Assembly: GCA_947630595.1 (NCBI GenBank)
Contig: CANRIG010000021.1
Location: 1 to 44,583, forward strand
Length of the DNA: 44,583 nucleotides
Source: an uncultured Lachnospiraceae bacterium
Lineage (GTDB): Bacteria; Bacillota; Clostridia; Lachnospirales; Lachnospiraceae
Reading direction: 5' to 3'
The notes under the pieces were generated by a model. The model was not told the DNA's origin, made no database searches, and was given only the letters and a program-made list of their open reading frames with translations. Shown piece by piece: positions 1 through 9,513 of this stretch. A program made the position numbers and the translations under genes. The number at the start of each line of letters is the position of its first letter. Within the stretch, counting starts at the first letter, position 1.

Positions 1-356
1 GAATGTGCGCGATGCGATTTGCGAATACATTCAGGAACGCGGGAGTGCGCAGCACGGAGCGGTCCGCGGGCTTTCATTCCACAGCCCGGTCTCCGTGCAG
101 AGACGGACGGCAAACTGGTTTGCCGGGCGGGCTATGCACAGGAGACGCTGAATGTATGAGCAAAAAAGCAGCGCAAACGAATGTGCGCGATGCGATTTGC
201 GAATACATTCAGGAACGCGGGAGTGCGCAGCACGGAGCGGTCCGCGGGCTTTCATCCCACAGCGCGGTCTCTGTGCAGAGACGGACGGCAAACTGGTTTG
301 CCGGACGGGCTATGCACAGGAGACGCTGAATGTATGAGCAAAAAAGCAGCGCAAAC
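1..356. repeat. Two tandem copies of a 178-bp non-coding unit upstream of malQ
   Basis: Copy 1 spans 1-178 and copy 2 spans 179-356. Aligned by eye they differ at only four positions (78, 86, 94 and 127 of the unit). The array may continue left of the window. 178 is not a multiple of three, so reading frames shift from copy to copy and the unit is unlikely to code for protein. Each copy carries an 18-bp palindrome CGGCAAACTGGTTTGCCG (108-125 and 286-303), and copy 1 has a further stem cgggct/agcccg that a substitution breaks in copy 2. The second copy ends about 10 bp before the malQ ribosome binding site, so the array probably contains or displaces the malQ promoter region. The palindrome could be an operator or an RNA hairpin. 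Confidence 0.9.
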
Positions 357-381
357 AATCATAAAAAGGAGACCACCGCAC

Positions 382-1941
<1,560 letters not shown>

Positions 1942-1973
1942 AACAACGACGGAAAAAGAAAGGAACCCGCACC

Positions 1974-2720
1974 ATGATACGCATCGCACTAATCGCCATT
2001 TTTCTGGTTCTTTTCCTGACTCTCTCGATTCCGGTTTTTCTGATCGAGTGGATCATCGGAAAGTTTAACCCGTCGCTGCGCGACATCAGCTCGCTGCGCA
2101 TCGTGCAGCGGGCGTTCCGGGTGGTGATTCTGATTTCCGGCGTGCGCCTGAAGGTCATCGGCGAGGAACGCATCCCCCGCGATACCGCCGTGCTCTACAT
2201 CGGCAATCACCGCAGTTATTTCGATATCGTGCTCACCTATGCGCGCTGTCCGGGCCTGACCGGATATGTGGCAAAAAAAGAAATGCTGAAGATACCGCTG
2301 CTCTCGCGGTGGATGAAATTCTTATACTGCCTGTTCCTTGACCGCAGCGACATCCGGGAAGGTCTGAAAACCATCCTCGCCGCCATCGACCAGATCAAGC
2401 GCGGGATTTCCGTCATGATCTTCCCCGAGGGCACCCGCGGCGAGGCCGCCTCGGAGCTGGAGATGCTGCCGTTCCACGAGGGTTCGTTCAAGATTGCCGT
2501 CAAGAGCGGCTGCCCCATCGTGCCGGTCGCGATCAGCAACTCCTCGGCGCTCTTTGAAGACCATCTGCCGCGCGTGACGCCGGCTCCGGTCGTCATCGAG
2601 TACGGCGAGCCCATCTATCCGGGCGAGCTGCCGCGCGAACAGCAGAAATTCCTGGGCCGCTACGTGCGGGATGTGATTCTGGAGATGCTCAAAAAAAATC
2701 AGGGCTCCGGGGAGGCCTGA
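1974..2720 (+). CDS. plsC: 1-acyl-sn-glycerol-3-phosphate acyltransferase
   Basis: 248-aa PlsC-family enzyme that acylates lysophosphatidic acid to phosphatidic acid at the cytoplasmic membrane. An N-terminal hydrophobic segment (about residues 3-28) is followed by the acyltransferase box NHRSYFD (HX4D catalytic motif) and the substrate-binding motif FPEGTRG, then PIVPVAISNS, in the family order. The start is preceded by AAGAAAGGA. It is 32 bp downstream of malQ on the same strand and could be cotranscribed, although the functions are unrelated. The gene converges with the toxin gene that ends at 2760. Confidence 0.93.
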   Translation: MIRIALIAIFLVLFLTLSIPVFLIEWIIGKFNPSLRDISSLRIVQRAFRVVILISGVRLKVIGEERIPRDTAVLYIGNHRSYFDIVLTYARCPGLTGYVAKKEMLKIPLLSRWMKFLYCLFLDRSDIREGLKTILAAIDQIKRGISVMIFPEGTRGEAASELEMLPFHEGSFKIAVKSGCPIVPVAISNSSALFEDHLPRVTPAPVVIEYGEPIYPGELPREQQKFLGRYVRDVILEMLKKNQGSGEA

Positions 2721-2759
2721 CGCCGTACAGAAATTGGGAAAACGGGGAAACAGAAAAAA

Positions 2760-3182
2760 TCAGGAGGAGGCAGCTGTGTCCAGTATATCCAGCAGCTCCC
2801 TCGGGGTTACGACAAACGGTTCCCTTGGAAAATGTCTGGTATTCCCGGTGACGAGATAAGTATTGTCATCGCGCTTTTCAAGCACTACCTCATAAAATGG
2901 GAGGTCCTTCCTGTCCGGGAGAAGGATTCCGGACGGCGAAGGATCAACCAGAACACCGTATTTTTCAACAGCAGAAAGCAGATATTCGACGAGAGCGCCG
3001 GAAAACCCAAACTTTCTGCGGGACAAAACCTCTCTGTATTCTTTTATGATGGCGTTGCTGTATACGGGAATGATCTCACCGGCGATCATCCTGCCCAATA
3101 CCTGAACGGTAGCGGCATCCTCTCTGCCCGAAAGCAATGCGGATACGAGCACATTCGTGTCAATGACTGCACAACAAATCAT
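2760..3182 (-). CDS. PIN-domain toxin (COG1569-like) of a type II toxin-antitoxin pair
   Basis: 140-aa PIN-domain protein, expected to be a Mg-dependent ribonuclease toxin. The acidic residues typical of the fold are present: Asp8 in VIDTNVLVSALLSG, Glu48 in IIKEYREVLSRRKF, and Asp90/Asp93 in LPDRKDLPFYEVV, followed by LVTGNTRHFP, which is typical of the COG1569/PF13470 subfamily. Its ATG overlaps the antitoxin stop in an ATGA junction (3179-3182), the usual translational coupling. RelB/DinJ-type antitoxins are often paired with RelE/YafQ toxins, so this is a PIN variant of that arrangement. Confidence 0.87.
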   Translation of the reverse strand: MICCAVIDTNVLVSALLSGREDAATVQVLGRMIAGEIIPVYSNAIIKEYREVLSRRKFGFSGALVEYLLSAVEKYGVLVDPSPSGILLPDRKDLPFYEVVLEKRDDNTYLVTGNTRHFPREPFVVTPRELLDILDTAASS

Positions 3183-3478
3183 ATTTCATTCTCCATGCGT
3201 GCGAGATCGATCTCCCTGTTGATATCCTCAAGGCTCATATCAGCGACGCCATTTTCTCTGGCCTCCGCCCGCAGCGCCATAAACGCCTGCATTGCGCCTT
3301 CTCTGGTGATATCGGATTCCGGAGATGAAATCTCAAAAGGAATCCTGCGCTGCCTTACGACAGCTCTGGCGAATACATTGATTGCAGTGGATGCATTCAT
3401 TCCGAATTCCTGGCATAGTGCGTCAAACTGTTTTTTCAATACCTCGTCCATGCGAACGCTGAACGTCGCCTGCGCCAT
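3179..3478 (-). CDS. RelB/DinJ-family antitoxin
   Basis: 99-aa protein beginning MAQATFSVRMDE, with an N-terminal ribbon-helix-helix DNA-binding segment (roughly residues 3-45, including FGMNASTAINVFARAVV) and an acidic C-terminal half (SPESDITREG onwards) that would wrap the toxin. The frame extends 15 codons further up, but GGGAGG directly before ATG 3478 selects the shorter start. It sits first in the operon, overlaps the toxin by 4 bp, and has a near-consensus promoter. Autorepression through the upstream repeats is likely by analogy with the family. Confidence 0.87.
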   Translation of the reverse strand: MAQATFSVRMDEVLKKQFDALCQEFGMNASTAINVFARAVVRQRRIPFEISSPESDITREGAMQAFMALRAEARENGVADMSLEDINREIDLARMENEI

Positions 3479-3514
3479 CTTTCTCCCTCCCTTACGCCTT
3501 CCTACTTTTTCTAT

Positions 3515-3543
3515 AGTATACACATAAAGGCGCGAAAAGTCAA
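3515..3543 (-). promoter_or_regulatory. Sigma-A-like promoter of the toxin-antitoxin operon
   Basis: On the minus strand, TTGACT (3538-3543) and TATACT (3515-3520) are separated by exactly 17 bp, about 35 bp upstream of the antitoxin start. Only one mismatch is present in each hexamer. Confidence 0.85.
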
Positions 3544-3548
3544 TAAAA

Positions 3549-3586
3549 TGAACCTATTGTGTTCAATATTTCTATCTTTGTGTTCA
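3549..3586. promoter_or_regulatory. Candidate antitoxin operator repeats
   Basis: Just upstream of the antitoxin -35 box, the 9-mer TTGTGTTCA occurs at 3557-3565 and again at 3578-3586, exactly 21 bp apart (two helical turns). An inverted half (TGAAC, 3549-3553) pairs with GTTCA at 3561-3565. The position and phasing suit binding of ribbon-helix-helix antitoxin dimers on one DNA face. The operator role is inferred. Confidence 0.4.
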
Positions 3587-3619
3587 TCTAAAACATTCCT
3601 GACCGAAATCGTCCGCCGG

Positions 3620-4651
3620 TCACCCCTCCGCAAACTGCTCCATCGAATCGTAAAAATACTCCTCCGGCCGGTCGCTTTTCAGCACCTGCGCAAACAGCCG
3701 GTTGAACGCCTTGGTGCCCTCTTTGTTGAAGTGCATCCAGTCCTTGAACTTCTCGTTCGTAAAGACCGTGGTGCGTTCTTTGTACAGCAAAAAATTATAA
3801 TAATCCGCGCCCATCTCCTGCGTCAGGCCGCGCAGGCAGCGATCCATGCCGTCCAGGTCGCCGGCCATGTCTATAAAGACCTGTGTCCACGGCGGGATTA
3901 CCACCGTCAGATGGATTCCTTTCTTTTCGCAGAAATCTCCCAGCTTGTACATATACTCCAGCGCCTGTTCGTCGATCTGCTCCGCTCCTTTTGTGCCGTC
4001 CCAGTAGTCCTTCTGCCGCGCCGTGTCGCGCTTCGGGACGCCGTTAAACACCTTGTTGGCGCCGTCGTTGCGGAATCCGCGGCCCACATAGCACTTGGTC
4101 CCCAGATTCGGATTGAGCTTGTACTCAATGTTTTCCCGGATCAGCTCCGGCTGCATCCAGGAGTCGACGTTGGTCGAATAAAACAGCAGCGAAAGCGCCG
4201 TATCCTGGTCCTGCATCGCCAACAGGTAGCGCAGCTTCCACCGCCAGGTGCGCATATTGGAGTAGGCGGAGGTGTGCTGGAGGCCGTTTCGCTCCGATTT
4301 CAGCGAGGCCAGCGTCAGCACCAGGTATACGTTTTTGACCGGATTCTCGGCGACCGCGTCCCGCACCAGGAAATAGGAGCCGATCAGCGGCTGCGAGCCC
4401 GTGCCCAGGTTGAAGCTGCTGGTGCCGAACTGTTTGTCCAGATACCGCGGGTTCATCGCGTAATAGGTCACGGAGGTGCCACAGTAGATCGTGTCGATCG
4501 TCCCCCTGAGCTCACCGCGCTCCTGTTTGGAGAGCGTCACCATCTCCACGGTCTTCCAGTCCTCATAACAGAACCGCACAATGCTCTCCAGCGCAATCAC
4601 AAACGCCAGCACGACGCACAGGCGAACCAGGATTTTTCTAATACTGCGCAT
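3620..4651 (-). CDS. SGNH-hydrolase/AlgX-DltD-like membrane-anchored partner of an O-acyltransferase
   Basis: 343-aa protein with an N-terminal membrane anchor (about residues 4-25). An exported catalytic domain follows: GTS block with a candidate nucleophile Ser60 in TIYCGTSVTYY, then FNLGTGSQP, and the C-terminal DWMHFNKEG with Asp304 and His307 placed like an SGNH Asp-x-x-His pair. Such proteins transfer acetyl or other acyl groups onto extracellular polymers using a donor delivered by an MBOAT protein. The start at 4651 is chosen because GGGAGGG lies 8 nt upstream. It overlaps the MBOAT gene by 14 bp, so the two are translationally coupled. The acceptor polymer cannot be told; no polysaccharide genes adjoin. 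Confidence 0.8.
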   Translation of the reverse strand: MRSIRKILVRLCVVLAFVIALESIVRFCYEDWKTVEMVTLSKQERGELRGTIDTIYCGTSVTYYAMNPRYLDKQFGTSSFNLGTGSQPLIGSYFLVRDAVAENPVKNVYLVLTLASLKSERNGLQHTSAYSNMRTWRWKLRYLLAMQDQDTALSLLFYSTNVDSWMQPELIRENIEYKLNPNLGTKCYVGRGFRNDGANKVFNGVPKRDTARQKDYWDGTKGAEQIDEQALEYMYKLGDFCEKKGIHLTVVIPPWTQVFIDMAGDLDGMDRCLRGLTQEMGADYYNFLLYKERTTVFTNEKFKDWMHFNKEGTKAFNRLFAQVLKSDRPEEYFYDSMEQFAEG

Positions 4652-6203
4652 AAGCAAACCCTCCCGCCAAAGAAGTCTGGAAGCAGCCCATGCAGAGCAC
4701 GGCCGCAATCAGGAACAGATAGCAGCACCAGCGCACCGCAAGCGGCTTTCGCGCCAGCGCGTCCCGCACCGGCCTGCGCTCCTGAATCAGGTCCACCGCC
4801 GCGATCAGAAGCAGCGAGAACGCCAGAAACACGCCGTCCCCGAGCGTAAGCCCCGGCAGCAGCTCCGGCCATCCGGCCGGCATCCGCACCGCCGTAAACA
4901 GGTGCAGGATGAAGCGCAGCGAAGAACGCGTGTCCGCCGGCCCCGGGAAGACCTTGAGGATGCTCACCAGCAAAAAGGTGCGCACGATGCAGAACGCATT
5001 CCACCAGCGGCTGTCCTCACGGATGTGCAGAAATCCTTTGGCCGCCGCAAACTGCGGCTCCAGCACCATCGCCCCGATGATGACCACGCCGTTGGCCATG
5101 CCCCAGAAAATATAGCGCCAGCTCGCGTCATGCCAGAAGCCCGTGCAGGACCACACGAAAAACAGGGCGAACAGCGACGGAAACAGCTTGCCGATGCGCA
5201 CGCCGAAGCGCCTGCGGCCCATTTTCCCGAACCGGACGGCCGTCGGCGTCAGCGCCAGCGGGTAAAACATGTACTCGCGGAACCACGCGCCCAGCGTGAT
5301 GTGCCACCGGCGCCAGAACTCGGCCAGCGACTTTGAGAGGAAGGGCCGGCGGAAGTTTTCTTCGATGTGAACCCCGAACAGCTCCGACGCGCCGGCCACG
5401 ATGTCCATGTAGGCAGAAAAATCCGCGTACATCCACACCGTCATGTAAACGCAGCCCAGCAGGCAGGTGATGCTGCTCAGCTGCTCGAAATCGCGGAAAA
5501 TCTGGCTGACCATCGGCTGCATGCGGTCCGCCACCACCAGCTTTTTGAAAAAGCCCCACAGCATGCGCTGGCAGCCCCAGGAGATATTGTGGTAGTCAAA
5601 GCGGTGCCCCTCATAGAGCTGCGGCGCCGTCGCCTGATAGCGGCTGAACGGCCCCTGCGTAATCTGCGGGAAATACGCCAGAAACAGCAGCAGCTTCGCA
5701 TAATTGCGCTGCGCGCGGAAGCGGTTCTTGTAAAGGTCGAGCAGATAGCCGATGGCGATCAGGGTATAATAGGAAATGCCAAGCGGCGCCAGAAACGACG
5801 GCACCGGCAGAGCCAGGCCGCCCAGAGCCAGCACGGAATTGCCGATGCGGACAAAAAATCCGCCGTACTTCAGCACCAGCAGCATCGACAGGATGGCTAT
5901 GATCATCACGGCCGCCGCCCGCTTCTTTTTCGCCTTATAAACTTTGGTCAGCGACGGCGACGGGCCCTTTGCGGCCTTTTCCGCCTGAAACGCCTGCTCC
6001 AGACGGTCCAGCCACAGTCCCCCGGCCCAGGCGAGCACGCTCGTGAGAAACAGATAGACCGGCGAGGCCGCGCACGCCAGCAGATAAAAGCCGACGCTGG
6101 CCGCCAGCAGCACCGTCCAGCGGAAGCGCAGCGGACAGAGCAGATAATAGACGAGACACAGTCCTGCCAGAAACAGCAAAAACGGCAGTGAATTGACAGT
6201 CAT
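4638..6203 (-). CDS. MBOAT-family membrane O-acyltransferase (AlgI/DltB-like)
   Basis: 521-aa multi-pass membrane protein. MBOAT signatures are FPQITQGPFSRY (about 178-189), EFWRRWHITLGAWFREY (with His301) and TGFWHDASWRYIFWG with the presumed catalytic His358. It should move acyl groups from cytoplasmic acyl-CoA across the membrane to the SGNH partner encoded directly downstream. The start is supported by GGGGAGGAA before ATG 6203. A TATACT-like -10 element lies at 6315-6320 on the minus strand without a convincing -35. The pair resembles AlgI with AlgJ/AlgX, or PatA with PatB, but is not accompanied by biosynthetic genes. Confidence 0.9.
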   Translation of the reverse strand: MTVNSLPFLLFLAGLCLVYYLLCPLRFRWTVLLAASVGFYLLACAASPVYLFLTSVLAWAGGLWLDRLEQAFQAEKAAKGPSPSLTKVYKAKKKRAAAVMIIAILSMLLVLKYGGFFVRIGNSVLALGGLALPVPSFLAPLGISYYTLIAIGYLLDLYKNRFRAQRNYAKLLLFLAYFPQITQGPFSRYQATAPQLYEGHRFDYHNISWGCQRMLWGFFKKLVVADRMQPMVSQIFRDFEQLSSITCLLGCVYMTVWMYADFSAYMDIVAGASELFGVHIEENFRRPFLSKSLAEFWRRWHITLGAWFREYMFYPLALTPTAVRFGKMGRRRFGVRIGKLFPSLFALFFVWSCTGFWHDASWRYIFWGMANGVVIIGAMVLEPQFAAAKGFLHIREDSRWWNAFCIVRTFLLVSILKVFPGPADTRSSLRFILHLFTAVRMPAGWPELLPGLTLGDGVFLAFSLLLIAAVDLIQERRPVRDALARKPLAVRWCCYLFLIAAVLCMGCFQTSLAGGFAYAQY

Positions 6204-6372
6204 TTAGTTCCTCCCCTTCGGTAAAGCTCCTGCCGCATCCGCACGCCCCTCCCGCGCGGACGCCCGCAGCCCGATTTTTCTCCTGAAAACAACACGTTCA
6301 GACTTTGAATTTATAGTATATCACACATTTGATAGGAATATGACACAAAAATAAAATTTTTTCATGATGTGC

Positions 6373-6420
6373 AAAAACCGGGACTGCCGCAGATAAATTC
6401 TTTTATCTGCAGAGCCCCGG
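6373..6420 (-). terminator. Intrinsic terminator after spoVG
   Basis: A perfect 9-bp stem GCAGATAAA/TTTATCTGC with a 4-nt loop is enclosed by an outer CCGGG/CCCGG pairing (6378-6382 with 6416-6420). It is followed on the minus strand by TTTTT, about 25 bp after the spoVG stop. Confidence 0.85.
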
Positions 6421-6442
6421 CTCTCCCGTAACGCTGCACGGC

Positions 6443-6724
6443 CTATTCATCCGTGTCTTCTGACGATTCCAATGCTGCCTTCTCATACGCTTCAAGGATA
6501 ATATTCTGAATTCGCTCACGTGTTGTCGAATTGATGGGATGTGCGATATCTCGATATTCTCCGTCTGCGGCTTTGCGGCTGGGCATTGCGATGAACAAGC
6601 CCTTTTCGCCTTCGATGACCTTGATGTCGTGTACAACAAACGCATCATCCAGCGTAACGGAAACGACTGCTTTCATCTTTCCGTCCTTCGCCACTTTCCT
6701 CACTCTTACATCCGTTATCTCCAT
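6443..6724 (-). CDS. spoVG: Septation/sporulation regulator SpoVG
   Basis: 93-aa small RNA/DNA-binding regulator. The sequence starts [11 protein letters not shown] and carries the family blocks [29 protein letters not shown] and [15 protein letters not shown]; the length is typical. In Firmicutes SpoVG influences septation, sporulation, capsule and stress genes. GGAGGAAAG precedes the ATG. It lies 86 bp downstream of glgD on the same strand and ends at a clear terminator, so it may be read from the glgC promoter as well as from its own. I could not identify a sigma-H-type promoter with confidence. Confidence 0.96.
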   Translation of the reverse strand: MEITDVRVRKVAKDGKMKAVVSVTLDDAFVVHDIKVIEGEKGLFIAMPSRKAADGEYRDIAHPINSTTRERIQNIILEAYEKAALESSEDTDE

Positions 6725-6810
6725 ATGCTTTCCTCCGTGCTCTTATTAAATTCTTTTCCTGTTTACCGTGTGCTGGAGGCATTCTGTTTTCTCAATATTA
6801 TGTCCGAAAC

Positions 6811-7929
6811 TCACAGGACATATCTCTCATTGGACTCAATCACAATTTTTATTCCGTCTTCACCCACGTAGCGTGAATTCGCCCGTATTGTATCGCGGCT
6901 CTCCACGATGCAATTTTCAAGATATACGTTATCACCCAGATAAACATCGTTCAAAACTATAGAGTTCTTAATGACGCAGTTCTCACCGACGAATACCTTT
7001 TTAAATATGATGGAATTCTCCACATATCCGTTGATAATCGAGCCGTTGGCGACCAGGCTGTTTTTCACCCTGCCGCCTGGATTGTACTTCGCCGGCGGAT
7101 TGTCGTCCACCTTGGAGTGCACATCCGGGTATTCGCGGAAGAAATAATCCCTGACATCCTTTCGCAGGAAGTCCATGTTGGTCTGGTAGTATGATTCCAC
7201 CGACGCCACATTGCTCCAGTATTCCTGCATTTTGTATCCGTAAATCCGCCTCACGTCTTTGTAGCGGATCAGGACATCCTTGACAAAATCATGCCTCCCT
7301 TCTTCAATGGATTTCTCGATCAGCTCAATCAGCTGGCGTCTGCGGACCACATAGATGCCGCAGGAAATGGTGTGGGATGAGGCCGCCATCGGTTTTTCAT
7401 CAAACTGTATAATCCTGTTGTCGTCGTTCATCTGCAGGACGCCGAACCTGGTCAGGTCTTCGCTCCAGGGCACGTCCTTGCAGACGACCGTGATGTCAGC
7501 CTTCTTTGCAATGTGGTATTCCAACACCTTTGCGTAGTCGAGCTTGTACACGCCGTCGCCGGAAGCGATCACGACGTATGGCTCATGGCACTGCCGCAGG
7601 AAGTCAAGGTTCTGATGAATTGCATCTGCGGTGCCGCGGTACCAGAAATCGTTGTCCGAGGTCACCATCGGCGGGAACACATAGAGACCGCCCTGCTTCC
7701 GCCCGAAATTCCACCATTTGGAGGAGCTCAGATGCTCGTTCAGCGATCTGGAATTGTACTGTGTCAGCACCGCCACTTTCTGAATGCCTGAGTTTGTCAT
7801 GCTGCTCAGGGCGAAGTCGATGCTCCGGAAGCTGCCCGCAATCGGCATCGCCGCAATCGCCCTCTTGTTTGATAATTCTTTCATTCGGTAGCTGTTTCCG
7901 CCGGCCAGAATGATACCTACCGCCCTCAT
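6811..7929 (-). CDS. glgD: Glucose-1-phosphate adenylyltransferase, GlgD (regulatory-type) subunit
   Basis: 372-aa protein with an N-terminal nucleotidyltransferase domain ([15 protein letters not shown]) and a C-terminal left-handed beta-helix made of hexapeptide repeats ([19 protein letters not shown] and onward). The GlgC-type catalytic loop GGxGxRL is changed here (GGNSYRM), as expected of the GlgD subunit, which forms a heterotetramer with GlgC and modulates it in Firmicutes. ADP-glucose made by the complex feeds glycogen synthesis. It overlaps the glgC stop in an ATGA junction (7926-7929), consistent with fixed stoichiometry. Confidence 0.95.
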   Translation of the reverse strand: MRAVGIILAGGNSYRMKELSNKRAIAAMPIAGSFRSIDFALSSMTNSGIQKVAVLTQYNSRSLNEHLSSSKWWNFGRKQGGLYVFPPMVTSDNDFWYRGTADAIHQNLDFLRQCHEPYVVIASGDGVYKLDYAKVLEYHIAKKADITVVCKDVPWSEDLTRFGVLQMNDDNRIIQFDEKPMAASSHTISCGIYVVRRRQLIELIEKSIEEGRHDFVKDVLIRYKDVRRIYGYKMQEYWSNVASVESYYQTNMDFLRKDVRDYFFREYPDVHSKVDDNPPAKYNPGGRVKNSLVANGSIINGYVENSIIFKKVFVGENCVIKNSIVLNDVYLGDNVYLENCIVESRDTIRANSRYVGEDGIKIVIESNERYVL

Positions 7930-9200
7930 TGCACATCACCCGCCTTATCCAGTATCTCGCCGCCCGCAAGCATGCCGTCCGGGTAGTCCTCCGGCAGCGT
8001 GACTCCGGTCACAGCGGTATTCTTTCCGATTTTTACGTCCGCGGGGATCACGGCGTTCTCTCCGATCACCGCCAGCCCGAACGCGTAGACGGACGGCTTG
8101 ACCCTGTTCGGAACCGCCTCCCCCACGCCGAGCTGCGCGCGGGCGCCGATCTCCGCGTTCTCCGCGACAATGGACTTGTCGATCACCGCCCCCTCGTGAA
8201 CCACCGTATTCTGCATGATGATGGAATCGCGCACGACAGCGCCTTTCTCAATGACCACGCCGCAGCCGATGATGGAATTATAAATCTCGCCGTAAATCTC
8301 CGAGCCGTCGCCCACCAGGCTGCGCTCGATCACGGAATCCTCCGACACGTACTGCGGCGGCAGGATGTCGTTCTTGGTGTAAATCTTCCAGAATTCCTCG
8401 TAGAGGTTGAACTCCGGAATGATATCGATCAGCTCCATGTTGGCCTCCCAGTAGGAGCCCAGCGTCCCCACATCCTTCCAGTAGCCGTTGTACTCGTAGG
8501 CCACCAGCGTCTCGCCCTTCTCGTGGCAGTAGGGGATCACGTGCTTGCCGAAGTCGCAGTTGCTCTGCTCGGAGAGCGTCACCAGCGCCTCCTTCAGCGC
8601 CTCCCAGGTAAAGATATAAATGCCCATGGAGGCGAGATTGCTCTTCGGCTGCTCCGGCTTCTCCTGAAACTCGACGATCCTGCCGTTCTCATCGGCCACC
8701 ACGATGCCGAAACGGCTGGCCTCCTCGCGGGGCACCGGCATGACCGCGATGCTGACGTCGGCGCCGTGCGCCTTGTGAAAGTCCAGCATCACCTGGTAGT
8801 CCATCTTGTAAATGTGGTCGCCGGAGAGGATCAGAACGTAATCGGGATGAAACGACTCCATATAGGCCAGATTCTGGTAGATGGCGTTGGCGGTGCCGGT
8901 GTACCACTCGCTCTTTCCCACCTTTTCATACGGCGGAAGCACGGAAACGCCGCCCACATTCTTGTCCAGGTCCCACGGGATGCCGATCCCGATATGTGTG
9001 TTCAGCCGCAGCGGCTGGTACTGCGTCAGCACGCCCACGGTATCAATTCCGGAATTGATGCAATTGCTCAGCGGAAAGTCGATGATGCGGTACTTGCCGC
9101 CGAAGGCGACCGCCGGCTTCGCCACTCTGGAGGTGAGCACACCGAGACGGCTGCCCTGCCCGCCCGCCAGAAGCATTGCTATCATTTCTTTCTTAATCAC
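7926..9200 (-). CDS. glgC: Glucose-1-phosphate adenylyltransferase, catalytic subunit
   Basis: 424-aa ADP-glucose pyrophosphorylase (ATP + glucose-1-phosphate to ADP-glucose + PPi), the committed step of glycogen synthesis. It has the intact nucleotide loop [13 protein letters not shown], the [13 protein letters not shown] metal/substrate motif, EFQEKP, and a C-terminal beta-helix domain ([20 protein letters not shown] and following). Translation most likely begins at GTG 9200: AGAGGTGAT lies 7 nt upstream, whereas the ATG five codons later has no comparable site. First gene of glgC-glgD(-spoVG), with its own extended -10 promoter. Confidence 0.96.
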   Translation of the reverse strand: MIKKEMIAMLLAGGQGSRLGVLTSRVAKPAVAFGGKYRIIDFPLSNCINSGIDTVGVLTQYQPLRLNTHIGIGIPWDLDKNVGGVSVLPPYEKVGKSEWYTGTANAIYQNLAYMESFHPDYVLILSGDHIYKMDYQVMLDFHKAHGADVSIAVMPVPREEASRFGIVVADENGRIVEFQEKPEQPKSNLASMGIYIFTWEALKEALVTLSEQSNCDFGKHVIPYCHEKGETLVAYEYNGYWKDVGTLGSYWEANMELIDIIPEFNLYEEFWKIYTKNDILPPQYVSEDSVIERSLVGDGSEIYGEIYNSIIGCGVVIEKGAVVRDSIIMQNTVVHEGAVIDKSIVAENAEIGARAQLGVGEAVPNRVKPSVYAFGLAVIGENAVIPADVKIGKNTAVTGVTLPEDYPDGMLAGGEILDKAGDVQ

Positions 9201-9233
9201 GCTATCACCTCTTGATGTTTAGTAATTTTAAAT

Positions 9234-9262
9234 ATTATAGCACAGCTTTTAAAAATAGTGAA
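9234..9262 (-). promoter_or_regulatory. Promoter of glgC-glgD
   Basis: Minus strand: TTCACT (9257-9262), 17-bp spacer, TATAAT (9234-9239) with an extended-minus-10 TG (TGCTATAAT). It lies about 35 bp upstream of the GTG start. The rest of the 313-bp glgC/murC divergent gap (9263-9448) is AT-rich and shows nothing else I can name. Confidence 0.8.
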
Positions 9263-9448
9263 CATATTTTACAACCTTTTCTTCTGTTTTTCTCGTTTTT
9301 TATTATAAATTAACACTTTCCTGTGATTTTCTCATATTTATGCAACGTTATAATCGACAGATTTTTCTGAAATAATACATCATCTTCTACAATTTTTATT
9401 ATGTGCTGATAACAAGGCGACATTTTTCCCCATGCTCCGGAAAAGCCC

Positions 9449-9477
9449 TTGGCAATTCTGCCTGAAAAGAGTATACT
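9449..9477 (+). promoter_or_regulatory. Promoter of murC
   Basis: TTGGCA (9449-9454), 17-bp spacer, TATACT (9472-9477), 36 bp upstream of the murC ATG. Divergent from the glgC promoter. Confidence 0.82.
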
Positions 9478-9513
9478 GTAACATAAAACAAGAAGATAAG
9501 GAGACGTCCCTAT

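Noticed and set aside
181-381. In-frame N-terminal extension of malQ through the 178-bp repeat
   Set aside because: The added residues are Arg/Cys-rich and unlike the family, the repeat shifts frame between copies, and AAGGAG at 366-371 points to ATG 382.
7929-9215. Long plus-strand open frame opposite glgC
   Set aside because: It mirrors a clearly recognised gene, is rich in His/Val/Leu/Arg as expected of antisense GC-rich codons, and has no ribosome site or family motifs. Similar mirror frames (for example 3548-4849, 9310-10602 and 18573-19883) were rejected for the same reason.
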